Source of the DNA: Proteobacteria bacterium UBA981
GTDB lineage: Bacteria > Pseudomonadota > Gammaproteobacteria > Ga0077536
Direction of reading: 5' to 3'
Assembly (NCBI GenBank): GCA_002292285.1
Contig: DBBP01000004.1
Span: 65,235-129,234 of the forward strand
DNA: 64,000 nucleotides
Below are positions 36,578 to 46,107 of the stretch, piece by piece; positions within the stretch are counted from its first letter, which is position 1, and the number at the start of each line of letters is the position of its first letter. A program made the translations under genes and the position numbers. Below the pieces are notes generated by a model. That model searched no databases. It was not told where the DNA came from and saw nothing but the letters and a program-made list of their open reading frames with translations.

Positions 36578-37827
36578 AGGACACCCCTGACCAGCCTCTA
36601 TTCGACGCGAGCGCATGGCGGTTGAACGAGCGTGAGATCGAACTTACTGCGCTGGCCCGGGGCCTGGGGCAAAACACGTTTGCCGCGCGCGCTGGTGGAT
36701 ATGATCGCGACGCGCGCTTCCCTACCGAGAATTACGCGGATCTCGCCAAAGCGGGACTGCTCGGCATTTGCGTGCCCAAAGAGTACGGCGGCATTGGCGC
36801 TGACTATCGCGCCTACGCCCTCACTGCTGCCGAAATCGGGCGCTATTGCGGGGCCACTGCACTGACCTGGAATATGCATGTTTGCTCGAGTCTATGGACC
36901 GGACCGCTGGCTGATTCGGTCGAAATGACCAGCGATGAGCGCGACGAGCACGAGCGATGTCGCGCGCTGCACTACGCACGTATCGTCGATCAGGGAGCCA
37001 TTTACGCCCAACCATTTTCCGAAGGTGGTGACGCAGCTGCCGGCGCTGTGGCCTTTGCGACCACCGCGACCCGCGTTGCCGACGGTTGGCGCATTAAGGG
37101 CCGCAAGATCTTCGCCTCACTATCGGGCAACGCAGACTACTACGGAATTTTGTGTACCGAGAGTCACGAGGATACCAAGCTTTCCCGCCGCAACACCCTC
37201 TACATTGCGGTACCTGCCGCGGCTGCGGGGGTGCGAGTGGAGGGCGACTGGGATCCTTTGGGTATGCGCGGTACGGTCAGCAGGACGTTGATTCTCGATG
37301 ATGTGTGGGTCAGCACCGACGAGGCGTTGATGCCGGCAGGAGTGTATTACCAGGCGGCCAAGCGCTGGCCGCACATGTTTCTCACACTGACCCCGACCTA
37401 TATGGGCATTGCGCAGGCTGCTTACGATTTTACCGTCAAGTATTTGCGTGGCGAGATCCCAGGACAGAAAGGCGACGGGCGGCGTGGCGAAGCGGTTAAA
37501 CAGCACAATGTGGCCAGAATGCATTTGCTCCTTGAGCAAACCAAAGCACTGTGGTTCCAGGCCGTCTCTGAGGCCTGCATCGATCCAACGCGTGAGTTGA
37601 TGCTGCGCGCGTATGCCGCCCAGTTTTCGGTGATGGAGAATGCGAACGACCTGACGCAGCTCGCGATTCGCACGTGTGGGGGACAATCAATGCTCAAATC
37701 CCTACCCCTGGAGCGACTCTACCGTGACAGCCGCTGCGGCTCGCTGATGCTGCCCTGGAGCGCGGATATTTGCATGCAGCGTATGGGCTACGATGCTCTG
37801 TTCAAGCCCGGCGAAGCCAGTCCGTGA
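36574..37827 (+). CDS. acyl-CoA dehydrogenase family protein
   Basis: 417 aa. The N-terminal helical domain (LAKAGLLGICVPKEYGGIGA), middle beta domain (AQPFSEGGDAAAGAVAFATT; WRIKGRKIFASLSGNADYYG) and C-terminal helical domain (AQFSVMENANDLTQLAIRTC then GGQSMLKS) fit the acyl-CoA dehydrogenase superfamily. It is closer to the broad-specificity or monooxygenase-like branch than to classical fatty-acid enzymes. Start and stop overlap both neighbours (ATGA, GTGA), so it is co-translated with the NicX-like protein and the ligase. Electrons probably go to the nearby ETF. Confidence 0.9.
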   Translation: MKDTPDQPLFDASAWRLNEREIELTALARGLGQNTFAARAGGYDRDARFPTENYADLAKAGLLGICVPKEYGGIGADYRAYALTAAEIGRYCGATALTWNMHVCSSLWTGPLADSVEMTSDERDEHERCRALHYARIVDQGAIYAQPFSEGGDAAAGAVAFATTATRVADGWRIKGRKIFASLSGNADYYGILCTESHEDTKLSRRNTLYIAVPAAAAGVRVEGDWDPLGMRGTVSRTLILDDVWVSTDEALMPAGVYYQAAKRWPHMFLTLTPTYMGIAQAAYDFTVKYLRGEIPGQKGDGRRGEAVKQHNVARMHLLLEQTKALWFQAVSEACIDPTRELMLRAYAAQFSVMENANDLTQLAIRTCGGQSMLKSLPLERLYRDSRCGSLMLPWSADICMQRMGYDALFKPGEASP

Positions 37828-39311
37828 GATCGCCAGCCGGCTGGATAGAGCGCCACGCCGCTTTTGCACCCGACAAGACTGCACTGCGCGACGGACAACA
37901 GAATCTGAGCTACGCGAAATTCGCTGCTCGCATAGCCTGCGCCAGTCGCTGGCTCGAACAAGAGCGGGGTTTGTCGGCGGGGGATCGGGTGGCCTGGCTC
38001 GGGGCCAACAGTAGCGATTTCCTGGCCTTGTTCTTCGCATGCATGGATTGCGGGATCACATTCGTTCCGCTGAACTGGCGACTGTCGGCTGCTGAACTGG
38101 CAGCGATCGCGCGCGATGGCCGTATTACTCTCGCGGTCGTGGATTCAAGCTGCGCCCGATTGATGGTGTGCGACGATGACTGGGGCATTGTTCCGGCAGA
38201 GGAACTTGGTGCAGTGCTCGACAGCTACGGCGCTCAAAAGATCATTCCTGCTGCTATCGGCAAACAAATAGATCCCGAGACCCCCGCGCTGCTCGTCTAC
38301 ACGTCTGGCACGACAGGTAAACCCAAGGGCGCTGTTCTGAGCCAGCGCGCAATACTGTTCAATGCGCTCAACGCGGTACATATGCATGATATGAATGCGG
38401 CCGATCGCATCCTTACGGTGTTGCCGATGTTTCATGTTGGGGGGCTCAATATCCAGACGCTGCCAGCGTTGTATTGCGGGGCAGAAATTATTCTGCACCC
38501 GCGTTTTGAACCGGCCACAACCCTGGAGGCGATCACGGCCGAGCGTCCCACTCTCACGACCCTGGTGCCTGCGATGATCAACGCGCTTATGACCCACCCG
38601 GCTTGGTTAGCCACCAGCTTATCCAGTCTGCGCAGCATCACGACAGGCTCGACTGATGTGCCCAGAGCAATGATTGAGTCGATACATGAGCGCGCCGTTC
38701 CTGTGATCCAGATTTACGGTTCGACCGAAACGGGACCAGTGGCAATCTATCAGCGTGCAGACGAAGCCATGGCAACAGTCGGTGCCATAGGTCGCGCCGG
38801 GTTGCATACCGAAGTGCGGCTGGTCGACGCGCAAGGCGCCGAGGTCGCGGACGGTAGTGACGGTGAGATTCTGGTGCGTGGTCCCCACATTGCCAACGGT
38901 TACTGGGACGCGACATCCGGGCAAGCCGTCGCGTTCGCCGATGGTTGGTTTGCCAGCGGCGATGTCGCCACGCGGGACAGTGACGGTCTGTACTGGTTCA
39001 GGGATCGAATCAAGCACCTGATCATTTCCGGTGGCGAGAATATCTATCCTGCCGAACTCGAACGCATCTTGAACGCCAACTCGCACCTGCAGGAGGCGGC
39101 GGTAGTCGGGCGACCCGACGCGCATTGGGGAGAGGTCCCCGTAGTCGTCGCAGTGCCAAGCAGCGCTGTCGTTACGGAGGACGACATTTTGCAATGTTTC
39201 GCTGATCGAATCGCTCGCTACAAGCACCCTCATGCGGTGGTTTTTGTGGACGCTCTACCACGTACCGCGCTCGGCAAGGTCGATCTTGGGCGTCTGCGCG
39301 ACCTGCTGTGA
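37824..39311 (+). CDS. AMP-forming acyl-CoA synthetase/ligase
   Basis: 495 aa from a GTG start that overlaps the preceding stop (GTGA). Adenylation-domain motifs: YTSGTTGKPKGAV, YGSTETGPVAIYQ, WFASGDVATRDSDGLYWF, SGGENIYPAELE and the catalytic Lys region LPRTALGKVDLGR. It activates a carboxylic acid to its CoA thioester with ATP. It is third of the NicX-like/dehydrogenase/ligase coupled operon, so it probably activates the acid that the dehydrogenase then oxidises. Substrate class not determinable. Confidence 0.93.
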   Translation: MRSPAGWIERHAAFAPDKTALRDGQQNLSYAKFAARIACASRWLEQERGLSAGDRVAWLGANSSDFLALFFACMDCGITFVPLNWRLSAAELAAIARDGRITLAVVDSSCARLMVCDDDWGIVPAEELGAVLDSYGAQKIIPAAIGKQIDPETPALLVYTSGTTGKPKGAVLSQRAILFNALNAVHMHDMNAADRILTVLPMFHVGGLNIQTLPALYCGAEIILHPRFEPATTLEAITAERPTLTTLVPAMINALMTHPAWLATSLSSLRSITTGSTDVPRAMIESIHERAVPVIQIYGSTETGPVAIYQRADEAMATVGAIGRAGLHTEVRLVDAQGAEVADGSDGEILVRGPHIANGYWDATSGQAVAFADGWFASGDVATRDSDGLYWFRDRIKHLIISGGENIYPAELERILNANSHLQEAAVVGRPDAHWGEVPVVVAVPSSAVVTEDDILQCFADRIARYKHPHAVVFVDALPRTALGKVDLGRLRDLL

Positions 39312-39507
39312 ACGCCCGCACACTGCCAGGGCCAACATTGATGCGGATGTCGCGCGACGAAATGCCGATCGCCTGAATGCAGCGTAGCTCTACTCCCGGA
39401 AGCTAATTATTCGTTCGAATTTCATGACAAACCCCTGGCGGGCACGCTCATGGGTGCAGCCCCGAGTGATAAGATTGCGGGCATCTTTATTCAGGGAGAG
39501 AGTGCCA

Positions 39508-41034
39508 GTGGCGGCTATCAAAGCGGAGGATGTCCGGCAGAGTGTGGCGGACGCACTTCAGTACATATCCTATTACCACCCGCCGGATTACATCGCCAAC
39601 CTGGCGCGTGCTTACGAGCTCGAGGAGTCGCCAGCTGCTCGCGATGCAATCGCCCAAATACTAACCAATTCGCGTATGTGTGCTGAGGGACATCGTCCGA
39701 TCTGTCAGGACACCGGTATTGTGACCGTATTTTGCAAGATAGGTATGCAGGTTCGATGGGCCGACGATGATGTTCTTGAAGACTTAATCAACGAAGGCGT
39801 GAGGCGCGCCTACATGCATCCGGACAATAAATTGCGCGCCTCGATTGTGGGCGATCCAGCCGGAGCGCGCGCGAATACGCGCGACAACACGCCGGCAGTA
39901 ATCCATACCGAGCTGGTCGCTGGTGACAAGCTCGATATCACTGTTGCGGCCAAGGGCGGCGGATCGGAAAACAAAGCGAAGTTCGTCATGCTCAATCCGT
40001 CTGACAGCATTGTCGATTGGGTGATGAAGGCCGTTCCGACTATGGGCGCAGGCTGGTGTCCGCCGGGTATGCTTGGTATCGGCATCGGCGGGACGGCGGA
40101 GAAGGCCATGGTGATGGCCAAAGAAGCATTGATGGACCCCATTGATATGCAAGAGCTTATTGCTCGAGGTCCAAGTACCGGCATTGAGGCGCTGCGCGTT
40201 GAACTCTACGAGAAAGTTAATGCACTCGGTATTGGCGCGCAGGGACTTGGTGGGCTGACTACGGTTCTGGATGTAAAAATTCTTGATTATCCGACCCACG
40301 CAGCCTCTAAGCCGGTTGCGCTCATCCCAAATTGCGCGGCGACGCGACATCTGCATTTCCGCCTCGACGGTTCCGGTCCCGCAGTACTGCCCGTTCCCAA
40401 ACTGAGTGACTGGCCCGACATTAGTTGGTCTGCCGGTGACAACGCGCGGCGGGTGAACCTGGACACGGTTACCGCTGAGGACGTGCAAAGTTGGGAACCC
40501 GGCGAAACGATACTGCTGTCCGGTGCGATGTTGACTGGGCGTGACGCTGCGCACAAACGCATCCAGGAGATTCTCGCGCGCGGAGAATCCTTACCGGCAG
40601 GTGTTGATTTCAACAATCGCTTTATCTATTACGTCGGCCCGGTAGATGCGGTTCGCGAGGAAGTCGTCGGACCTGCCGGACCAACAACAGCGACACGCAT
40701 GGACAAATTTACCGAGATGATGCTCGCCGAAACTGGTCTGCTTGGCATGATCGGAAAAGCCGAACGTGGTCCTACTGCGATCGAGGCGATTAAACGACAT
40801 CGTTCGGTTTATCTGATGGCAGTGGGTGGTGCGGCGTACCTTGTATCAAAAGCGATCCGTGAAGCGCGTGTCGTCGCGTTCGAAGATCTCGGCATGGAGG
40901 CGATACATGAATTCGTCGTCGAAGACATGCCAGTGACGGTGGCGGTCGACAGTAACGGTACGTCGGTGCATCAGACCGGCCCCGCTAAGTGGCAGGCGCG
41001 GATTGGAAAAATTCCGGTCAAAGTCGAGATGTGA
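39508..41034 (+). CDS. class I fumarate hydratase ([4Fe-4S], single-chain)
   Basis: 508 aa from a GTG with AGGGAGAG upstream; a longer in-frame start is less likely. Both domains of class I hydrolyases are fused. The cluster Cys are in ICQDTG, GAGWCPPG and LIPNCAATRH. The beta part has LLSGAMLTGRDAAHKR and YYVGPVDA, ending in the swivelling-domain motif GPTTATRMDKF. The reaction is fumarate to malate in the TCA cycle (tartrate dehydratase is the nearest alternative). It lies 196 nt after the ligase and may have its own promoter, but could also serve the upstream pathway if that yields fumarate. Confidence 0.92.
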   Translation: MAAIKAEDVRQSVADALQYISYYHPPDYIANLARAYELEESPAARDAIAQILTNSRMCAEGHRPICQDTGIVTVFCKIGMQVRWADDDVLEDLINEGVRRAYMHPDNKLRASIVGDPAGARANTRDNTPAVIHTELVAGDKLDITVAAKGGGSENKAKFVMLNPSDSIVDWVMKAVPTMGAGWCPPGMLGIGIGGTAEKAMVMAKEALMDPIDMQELIARGPSTGIEALRVELYEKVNALGIGAQGLGGLTTVLDVKILDYPTHAASKPVALIPNCAATRHLHFRLDGSGPAVLPVPKLSDWPDISWSAGDNARRVNLDTVTAEDVQSWEPGETILLSGAMLTGRDAAHKRIQEILARGESLPAGVDFNNRFIYYVGPVDAVREEVVGPAGPTTATRMDKFTEMMLAETGLLGMIGKAERGPTAIEAIKRHRSVYLMAVGGAAYLVSKAIREARVVAFEDLGMEAIHEFVVEDMPVTVAVDSNGTSVHQTGPAKWQARIGKIPVKVEM

Positions 41035-41042
41035 TTTGCGGT

Positions 41043-41066
41043 GAGGATCGGTCCATCCCGATCCTC
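41043..41066. terminator. hairpin between convergent genes, possible bidirectional terminator
   Basis: Perfect 9-bp stem GAGGATCGG/CCGATCCTC with a 6-nt loop, 8 nt after the fumarase stop and 21 nt after the end of the opposing gene. It lacks a T-run, so termination strength is uncertain. Confidence 0.45.
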
Positions 41067-41087
41067 GCGAGCGACTGGCGAGAATCG

Positions 41088-42107
41088 TTAACCGCGAAAA
41101 TGTGGCATGACATCACTGGCAAATAGAGCGAGGTGGTCATTCATGCGCTCAACGGCGTAACCCGGCGGTACGGTCCAGGTGTAGTAGCGCTCGATGGCTG
41201 TCTGCTCAACGTAGTCGCCGATTAGATCGCAAGCATGCTGTGGCGTCACGACGTGAAGTAGGCCGAGCTCGCGCAGGTCATCGAAGTGTGCGATCGGCGG
41301 GAACAAATCCTGCCCGGCTTCTGCGGCCCATTTGTTGTACATCTGGATTTGGTAGAAAACGTGCGGCGCGATTTCAGCGTAAGATTTTTCTGGTTGCTTG
41401 GAGACGATCAACCAGAAATGTCCGCCGGCCAATCGGGGTTTTCCGCTACGGCCTAATTCCTGCCAATGCTCGCGAAACAATCGCGATTGCGCGGCCATGT
41501 CTCCGGTGCCAATAAAGCCGTCCGCGAGCCGTGCGGCCCGACGCGCGGCGGCCGGCGCGAAGCCACCGACCCATAGCGGGGGACGCGGTTTTTGCACCGG
41601 GCCCGGGCTTAACTGAATATCATTGAATTGATAGTGCGATCCGTCAAAGCTGAGTTTCTCGCCGCTCCACAAGCGTGCGATGACCTCGAGCCCTTCGTTG
41701 GCAAGCTTTGCGCGTTCACTGCTCGCCACACCCAGTCCGTCAAATTCCTGTGGCCGATAGCCGATCCCGACCCCGAGTTCGAACCGTCCGCGCGAGAGGA
41801 TATCGATGGTGGCGCAGTCTTCGGCGACGCGCACGGCGTTGTGCAGCGGTAACAGCAGCACGCCGGTTCCGATGCGGATGGTCTTGGTCGTTACTGCAAT
41901 CGCCGCGGCCAGTGGCAGAATCGAAGGGGCGTGGCCATCCTCACAGAAGTGATGCTCGGTGAGCCATACGTCATCGTAGCCGATTGTCTCTGCCCATTTA
42001 ATTTGTTCGAGATGATCCGCGTAGAGATCGGCGTAATCGACGTGCCACTCGGTCGGATTCCTGAACGAATACCACAATCCGAATTTAAGCGCAGGTGTTT
42101 GCGTCAT
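41088..42107 (-). CDS. LLM-class flavin-dependent oxidoreductase (luciferase-like monooxygenase)
   Basis: 339 aa. Luciferase-like TIM-barrel features: EQIKWAETIGYDDVWLTEHH, IRIGTGVLLLPLHNAVRVAE, GRFELGVGIGYRPQEFDGLG and RPPLWVGGFAPAAARRAARL. Such enzymes use FMN (or F420 in actinobacteria) to oxygenate or reduce small molecules. It is convergent with the fumarase gene. Substrate unknown; it might belong to the catabolic set to its left, but its strand argues for separate control. Confidence 0.9.
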   Translation of the reverse strand: MTQTPALKFGLWYSFRNPTEWHVDYADLYADHLEQIKWAETIGYDDVWLTEHHFCEDGHAPSILPLAAAIAVTTKTIRIGTGVLLLPLHNAVRVAEDCATIDILSRGRFELGVGIGYRPQEFDGLGVASSERAKLANEGLEVIARLWSGEKLSFDGSHYQFNDIQLSPGPVQKPRPPLWVGGFAPAAARRAARLADGFIGTGDMAAQSRLFREHWQELGRSGKPRLAGGHFWLIVSKQPEKSYAEIAPHVFYQIQMYNKWAAEAGQDLFPPIAHFDDLRELGLLHVVTPQHACDLIGDYVEQTAIERYYTWTVPPGYAVERMNDHLALFASDVMPHFRG

Positions 42108-42265
42108 CGTTGTGTCTCACCAATACGAAGAGTGTAGGCAGTGTAGCGAGCCGAGTGACCTGCAGCCAGCCGGGCAATCGTGAATGAGCGGACATATTCG
42201 TGCTCAAAATTGCCCGGCGCGAGCGCAGGTACAGAGTGCGTGCTACCGCAGTGAAGCGAAAACGG

Positions 42266-43327
42266 CTAGCTAGCGCTGCGCCGTGCCCGCACAGCACTGG
42301 CAAGTTCGTGCAGCAATGGCACGGTTTGTTCCCACGACATACAGGCGTCGGTAATGCTCTGCCCATAAACCAGCGGCGTATTGTCGGTGTGACTTTGCTT
42401 ACCGTGCTTGAGGTGGCTTTCCAGCATGACGCCGCAGATTAAATTTGAGCCAGCACTGACTTGCGCGCATAAATCCGTAACGACAGCGGGTTGCTGGTCA
42501 GGATCCTTACTGCTGTTGCCGTGGCTGCAATCGACCATGATGCGATCGCGCAAACCGGCTTTGTCGAGTAGCCCGGCGGCCTCTGCCAGTGCCGGCGCTG
42601 CGTAGTTCGGACCTTTGTTCGAACCGCGCAGAATCAAATGGCAGGCATCGTTTCCGCGAGTCGTGACGATGGCGGCGATACTTTGCTTTGTGACCGACAA
42701 AAAGTGATGGGGATGGCGTGCAGCGCCAATCGCATCGACCGCGACCTGGACACTACCATCAGTACCATTCTTGAATCCCATCGGCATTGAAGAACCGGAC
42801 GAGAGTTCACGGTGAATCTGCGATTCGGTCGTTCGCGCACCGATGGCACCCCAGGAAATCAAATCAGCGATGAACTGCGGCGTAATCACGTCAAGAAATT
42901 CCGAACCTGCCGGAATGCCGCGCTGCGCCAGATCGAGCAGCAGTCCTCTGGCCGCGCGCAGTCCATTGTTGATGTCAAATGTGCCGTCGAGATGCGGATC
43001 GTTGATCAGTCCTTTCCAGCCGATCGTGGTGCGTGGTTTTTCGAAGTACACGCGCATCACGATGAGCAGGTCAGCGGCCAGTTCACGGGTGACACTGTGC
43101 AGTTTATCCGCATATTCCAGCGCCGCTTTGGTATCGTGTATCGAACATGGACCGGTCACCACGAGCAAGCGATCGTCGTCACCTTTAACAATCGCGTCAG
43201 CGGCGCTGCGGGCGTTGGCGACAGTGTTTGATGCCTGCTCCGATAGTGGTAATTCCTCCATCAGGATCGCTGGCGAGATTAACGGGCGATAACCGGCGAT
43301 TCTCTCGTCGTCGGTGTCATGGAACAT
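42266..43327 (-). CDS. 3-deoxy-7-phosphoheptulonate synthase, class I (DAHP synthase)
   Basis: 353 aa. Typical AroF/G/H sequence: VVTGPCSIHDTKAALEYADK, MRVYFEKPRTTIGWKGLIND, LAQRGIPAGSEFLDVITPQF, KNGTDGSVQVAVDAIGAARH and VDCSHGNSSKDPDQQ with the metal and substrate ligands. It condenses phosphoenolpyruvate and erythrose-4-phosphate, the first step to aromatic amino acids. GGAGA precedes the ATG. Which feedback class (Phe, Tyr or Trp) it belongs to cannot be decided by eye. Confidence 0.95.
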   Translation of the reverse strand: MFHDTDDERIAGYRPLISPAILMEELPLSEQASNTVANARSAADAIVKGDDDRLLVVTGPCSIHDTKAALEYADKLHSVTRELAADLLIVMRVYFEKPRTTIGWKGLINDPHLDGTFDINNGLRAARGLLLDLAQRGIPAGSEFLDVITPQFIADLISWGAIGARTTESQIHRELSSGSSMPMGFKNGTDGSVQVAVDAIGAARHPHHFLSVTKQSIAAIVTTRGNDACHLILRGSNKGPNYAAPALAEAAGLLDKAGLRDRIMVDCSHGNSSKDPDQQPAVVTDLCAQVSAGSNLICGVMLESHLKHGKQSHTDNTPLVYGQSITDACMSWEQTVPLLHELASAVRARRSAS

Positions 43328-43404
43328 GTCAGGTCTCCGTGGTCAGGCAGAATTCAGGGGCGCGATGATAAGGGCAGGCCACCGCAGGCGCCAGTCGCAC
43401 CCGC

Positions 43405-45528
43405 TCACCCGACCTGTAGCCAGGTGCCGATCTGAAAGGCAGCGAAAGCCCCCGCATAGCCGAGCCCAGTCATATAGGTCCATGCGATGAGCGGCCAGCG
43501 CCAGCTCCCCGTCTCGCGGCGCATCACCGCGATCGTCGCGGCGCATTGCAGGCAAAAGGCATAGAAAATCAGCAGGCCGATCACCATCGGCAAGGTATAA
43601 ACGGGTGTGCCATCAACGTGCCGGGCGTTCTGGATACGCCGGGTGAGTGTTGAGCCTGCCGCATCATCTGTGCCAGTCGTATCGACTGCGTAAATTGTCG
43701 CCAGTGCGGCAATGACGACTTCGCGCGCCGGGAAAGAAGCCAACACCGCAGCGGTGATCTTCCAGTCCCAGCCAAGCGGTGCAAAAACGGGTGCTACGGC
43801 AATACTCATGCGGCCAAGGTAACTGTCGGCGATGGTCGTCGGTGCTTGCTCAGAGCCAGCGTGAGCGCTCGGGCGGGGAAACGAGGCCAATGCCCAGACT
43901 GCGATTGCCACGAGAAAGATAATCGTCCCTGCGCGGCGCAGGAAAACCAGCGCTCGCGTCAACAGTTTGCTGAGTAGAGCGCGCGCATTCGGCATTCTGT
44001 ACGGCGGCATTTCAAGCAGAAAGCGGGATTTAGTTCTTGCCCAGTACAGGCGGCTGATCATCCAAGCGGTTGCCGCCCCGCCGAGAATGCCGAGTACGTA
44101 GAGGCCGAAAAGTACCAGGCCTTGCAGATTAATAAGCCCGGAAGCGTAACGGGTGTCGGGCACAAAAGCAGCGATCAGCAACGAATAAATCGGCAGGCGC
44201 GCCGAGCAAGTCATGAACGGCGCTGCCATGATTGTCGCGAGACGATCGTATTGATTGGCGATCGTCCGCGTACCCATGATTCCGGGCACTGCGCAGGCGA
44301 AGCTCGAAAGCATCGGAATGAATGATTGTCCGGACAGGCCCATGCCACGCATCACGCGGTCCATTAAAAACGCCGCGCGCGACATATAACCCGAATCTTC
44401 GAGAATAATAATGAAGGCAAACAAAATAATGATCTGCGGCAGGAAAACAACCACGCTGCCGACGCCTGCGATGACGCCATCGCTGAGAAAACTGGCGAAC
44501 AAACCGTCCCCAAGCCATGCACTGACCTGAGAGCCGAACGAGCCGGTGAGGTAGTCAATACCATCGACAAGCGGTCCGGCCCAGGCGAAGACAGCCTGAA
44601 ATACCGTCGCCATGACGAGCGCAAACAGGGCCGTTCCGATCACCGGGTGGTTGACCACCGCATCGATACTATCGCGGATGCGCTGAGCAGGCGGTTCGGT
44701 CCGTTGCTCGGTCTCCTTCAGAGCTGTCTGGATCCAGCTATAGCGATCTCGCGCTTCCAGAGTGGATAGGCTGCGCCCGCCGCCGGCAGCTTTGCGGAGT
44801 TCATGAATACGGTCGAGCACAAATTCGCCATGCCGCTCTACCAGGCGCTGCTCGGCGTATCCGCTGGCATCGATCAATGCGCGCCGGAGCTCGATGTGAT
44901 GAACAGTAATGCCGCGTTGTTGCAAGTCCTGACCCAACTGTTCCACGGCAGCATCGATCTCCGGCATGAGCCGCAGACTGGGTACGCTTGGGGATTTGAT
45001 CATGTCTGCGAGCGTCTGTTTCAGAGCCTCGATACCGCGACCTTCGGCGGCCGCAATTGGCACAACCGGTACGCCAAGCTGGTCCTGTAATTTGGCGCAA
45101 TCAAGCTCGACGCCCGCAGTTTCCAGCAGGTCGATCATATTGAGTGCGACCACAACCGGGATCTCGGCCTCAAGCACCTGGGTCACCAGAAACAGGTTGC
45201 GTCTCAGGTTGGTGGCGTCAACAACGACAAGCGCACACGCCGGGCGAACAAGATCCACGCTTGCCCCGTGCAGTACATCGACGGCAATCATCTCGTCCGG
45301 AGAATGAGCTGCGAGCGAATAGGTCCCCGGCACATCTACAAGGTGAATATCGACACCATCGACTGACATGTGCCCTGAGACTCGCTCGACCGTGACGCCA
45401 GCGTAATTGCTGACTTTCTGGCGTAAACCGGTGAGGTGATTGAACAGCGTGCTCTTGCCGGTATTCGGGTTGCCAATGGTGATGACAACCGGTTCAGCGG
45501 CTGGGGTAGCTGGTACGCCGGCGTTCAT
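43405..45528 (-). CDS. feoB: ferrous iron transporter FeoB
   Basis: 707 aa. N-terminal G domain with G1 (GNPNTGKSTLFNHLTG), G3 (DVPGTYSL) and G4 (ALNMIDL); then a helical regulatory domain and about eight membrane segments including two Gate regions (DRVMRGMGLSGQSFIPMLSS, then FACAVPGIMGTR). It imports Fe(II) across the inner membrane. The start overlaps the upstream feoA stop (ATGA). There is no FeoC gene; two FeoA genes precede it instead. Confidence 0.96.
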   Translation of the reverse strand: MNAGVPATPAAEPVVITIGNPNTGKSTLFNHLTGLRQKVSNYAGVTVERVSGHMSVDGVDIHLVDVPGTYSLAAHSPDEMIAVDVLHGASVDLVRPACALVVVDATNLRRNLFLVTQVLEAEIPVVVALNMIDLLETAGVELDCAKLQDQLGVPVVPIAAAEGRGIEALKQTLADMIKSPSVPSLRLMPEIDAAVEQLGQDLQQRGITVHHIELRRALIDASGYAEQRLVERHGEFVLDRIHELRKAAGGGRSLSTLEARDRYSWIQTALKETEQRTEPPAQRIRDSIDAVVNHPVIGTALFALVMATVFQAVFAWAGPLVDGIDYLTGSFGSQVSAWLGDGLFASFLSDGVIAGVGSVVVFLPQIIILFAFIIILEDSGYMSRAAFLMDRVMRGMGLSGQSFIPMLSSFACAVPGIMGTRTIANQYDRLATIMAAPFMTCSARLPIYSLLIAAFVPDTRYASGLINLQGLVLFGLYVLGILGGAATAWMISRLYWARTKSRFLLEMPPYRMPNARALLSKLLTRALVFLRRAGTIIFLVAIAVWALASFPRPSAHAGSEQAPTTIADSYLGRMSIAVAPVFAPLGWDWKITAAVLASFPAREVVIAALATIYAVDTTGTDDAAGSTLTRRIQNARHVDGTPVYTLPMVIGLLIFYAFCLQCAATIAVMRRETGSWRWPLIAWTYMTGLGYAGAFAAFQIGTWLQVG

Positions 45529-45764
45529 GATTTTGTAACGTTATCGACCAGTACGTTGGCCGCATCTGCAAGACGCAGTGACAAGGAATATCCCATCACG
45601 CGAATCTCAACAGGATCCCCGGTAGGGGCATAGCGCAGAACAGAGATATCAGCGCCTTCCAGGACGCCCATTTGCATGAGGTGTTCGGCGCCATCGTCGA
45701 GTTTGGCGAACCCACTGACCGTGCCAGACTGGCCCGGCTTCAGGTCGTTAAGCGGACAGCTCAT
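45525..45764 (-). CDS. feoA: FeoA family protein (second of two)
   Basis: 79 aa SH3-like FeoA domain (LNDLKPGQSGTVSGF; MGVLEGADISVLRYAPTGDP; GYSLSLRLADAANVLV). It is thought to bind FeoB and modulate transport. It is coupled at both ends by ATGA overlaps, between the other feoA and feoB. Confidence 0.92.
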   Translation of the reverse strand: MSCPLNDLKPGQSGTVSGFAKLDDGAEHLMQMGVLEGADISVLRYAPTGDPVEIRVMGYSLSLRLADAANVLVDNVTKS

Positions 45765-46030
45765 CGACGGCGAAATAACGCGCGCAGCCTGCTTCGCGGT
45801 GGCTCGACTACGTCGACATGAATTGCAGCAGCTTCGTTGTAATTAAGTGCCCAACGGTCGTTGTCTATACCGATCAGAAACGGATCGCCGGCGCGTACAA
45901 TGCCCACACAAGTTCCGGTCACAATGCCGCGCGCCGCCAACTTTGCGGCTGCTGCATCTGCCATATCGATGTAGGTGATCACTGCGCGATCGCCATGTTT
46001 GAGACCCGCTAGGGTTACTGGATTTTCCAT
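45761..46030 (-). CDS. FeoA family protein (first of two)
   Basis: 89 aa. A FeoA-like domain (LAGLKHGDRAVITYIDMADA; LAARGIVTGTCVGIVRAGDP; LIGIDNDRWALNYNEAAAIH) with a basic tail (RSRLRALFRRR). It is more diverged than the second copy. First gene of the Feo operon, 42-49 nt downstream of a Fur-box-overlapped promoter, and its stop overlaps the next start. Confidence 0.88.
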   Translation of the reverse strand: MENPVTLAGLKHGDRAVITYIDMADAAAAKLAARGIVTGTCVGIVRAGDPFLIGIDNDRWALNYNEAAAIHVDVVEPPRSRLRALFRRR

Positions 46031-46074
46031 GCCGAACAGCTATTTATGGTGATTCCGTCGGAAAGCAGCGTAAC

Positions 46075-46107
46075 CTAAATAATAATCATTCTTAGTTAGA
46101 ATGACAA
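46075..46107 (-). promoter_or_regulatory. sigma70 promoter of feoA-feoA-feoB overlapped by a Fur-box-like site
   Basis: On the minus strand TTGTCA (46102-46107) and TATTAT (46079-46084) are separated by exactly 17 nt; each hexamer matches five of six consensus bases. The 19-mer at 46075-46093 matches the Fur consensus GATAATGATAATCATTATC at about 13 positions, with the core AATCATT intact. A second imperfect inverted repeat (ATTCT-N5-AGAAT) lies beside it. Iron-replete Fur would block this promoter, as expected for ferrous uptake. Confidence 0.75.

Noticed and set aside
39784..40554. Long minus-strand open frame (256 codons) inside the fumarase gene
   Set aside because: It is antisense to a clear enzyme, has no domain, and its His/Arg/Thr-rich composition is that of a shadow frame.
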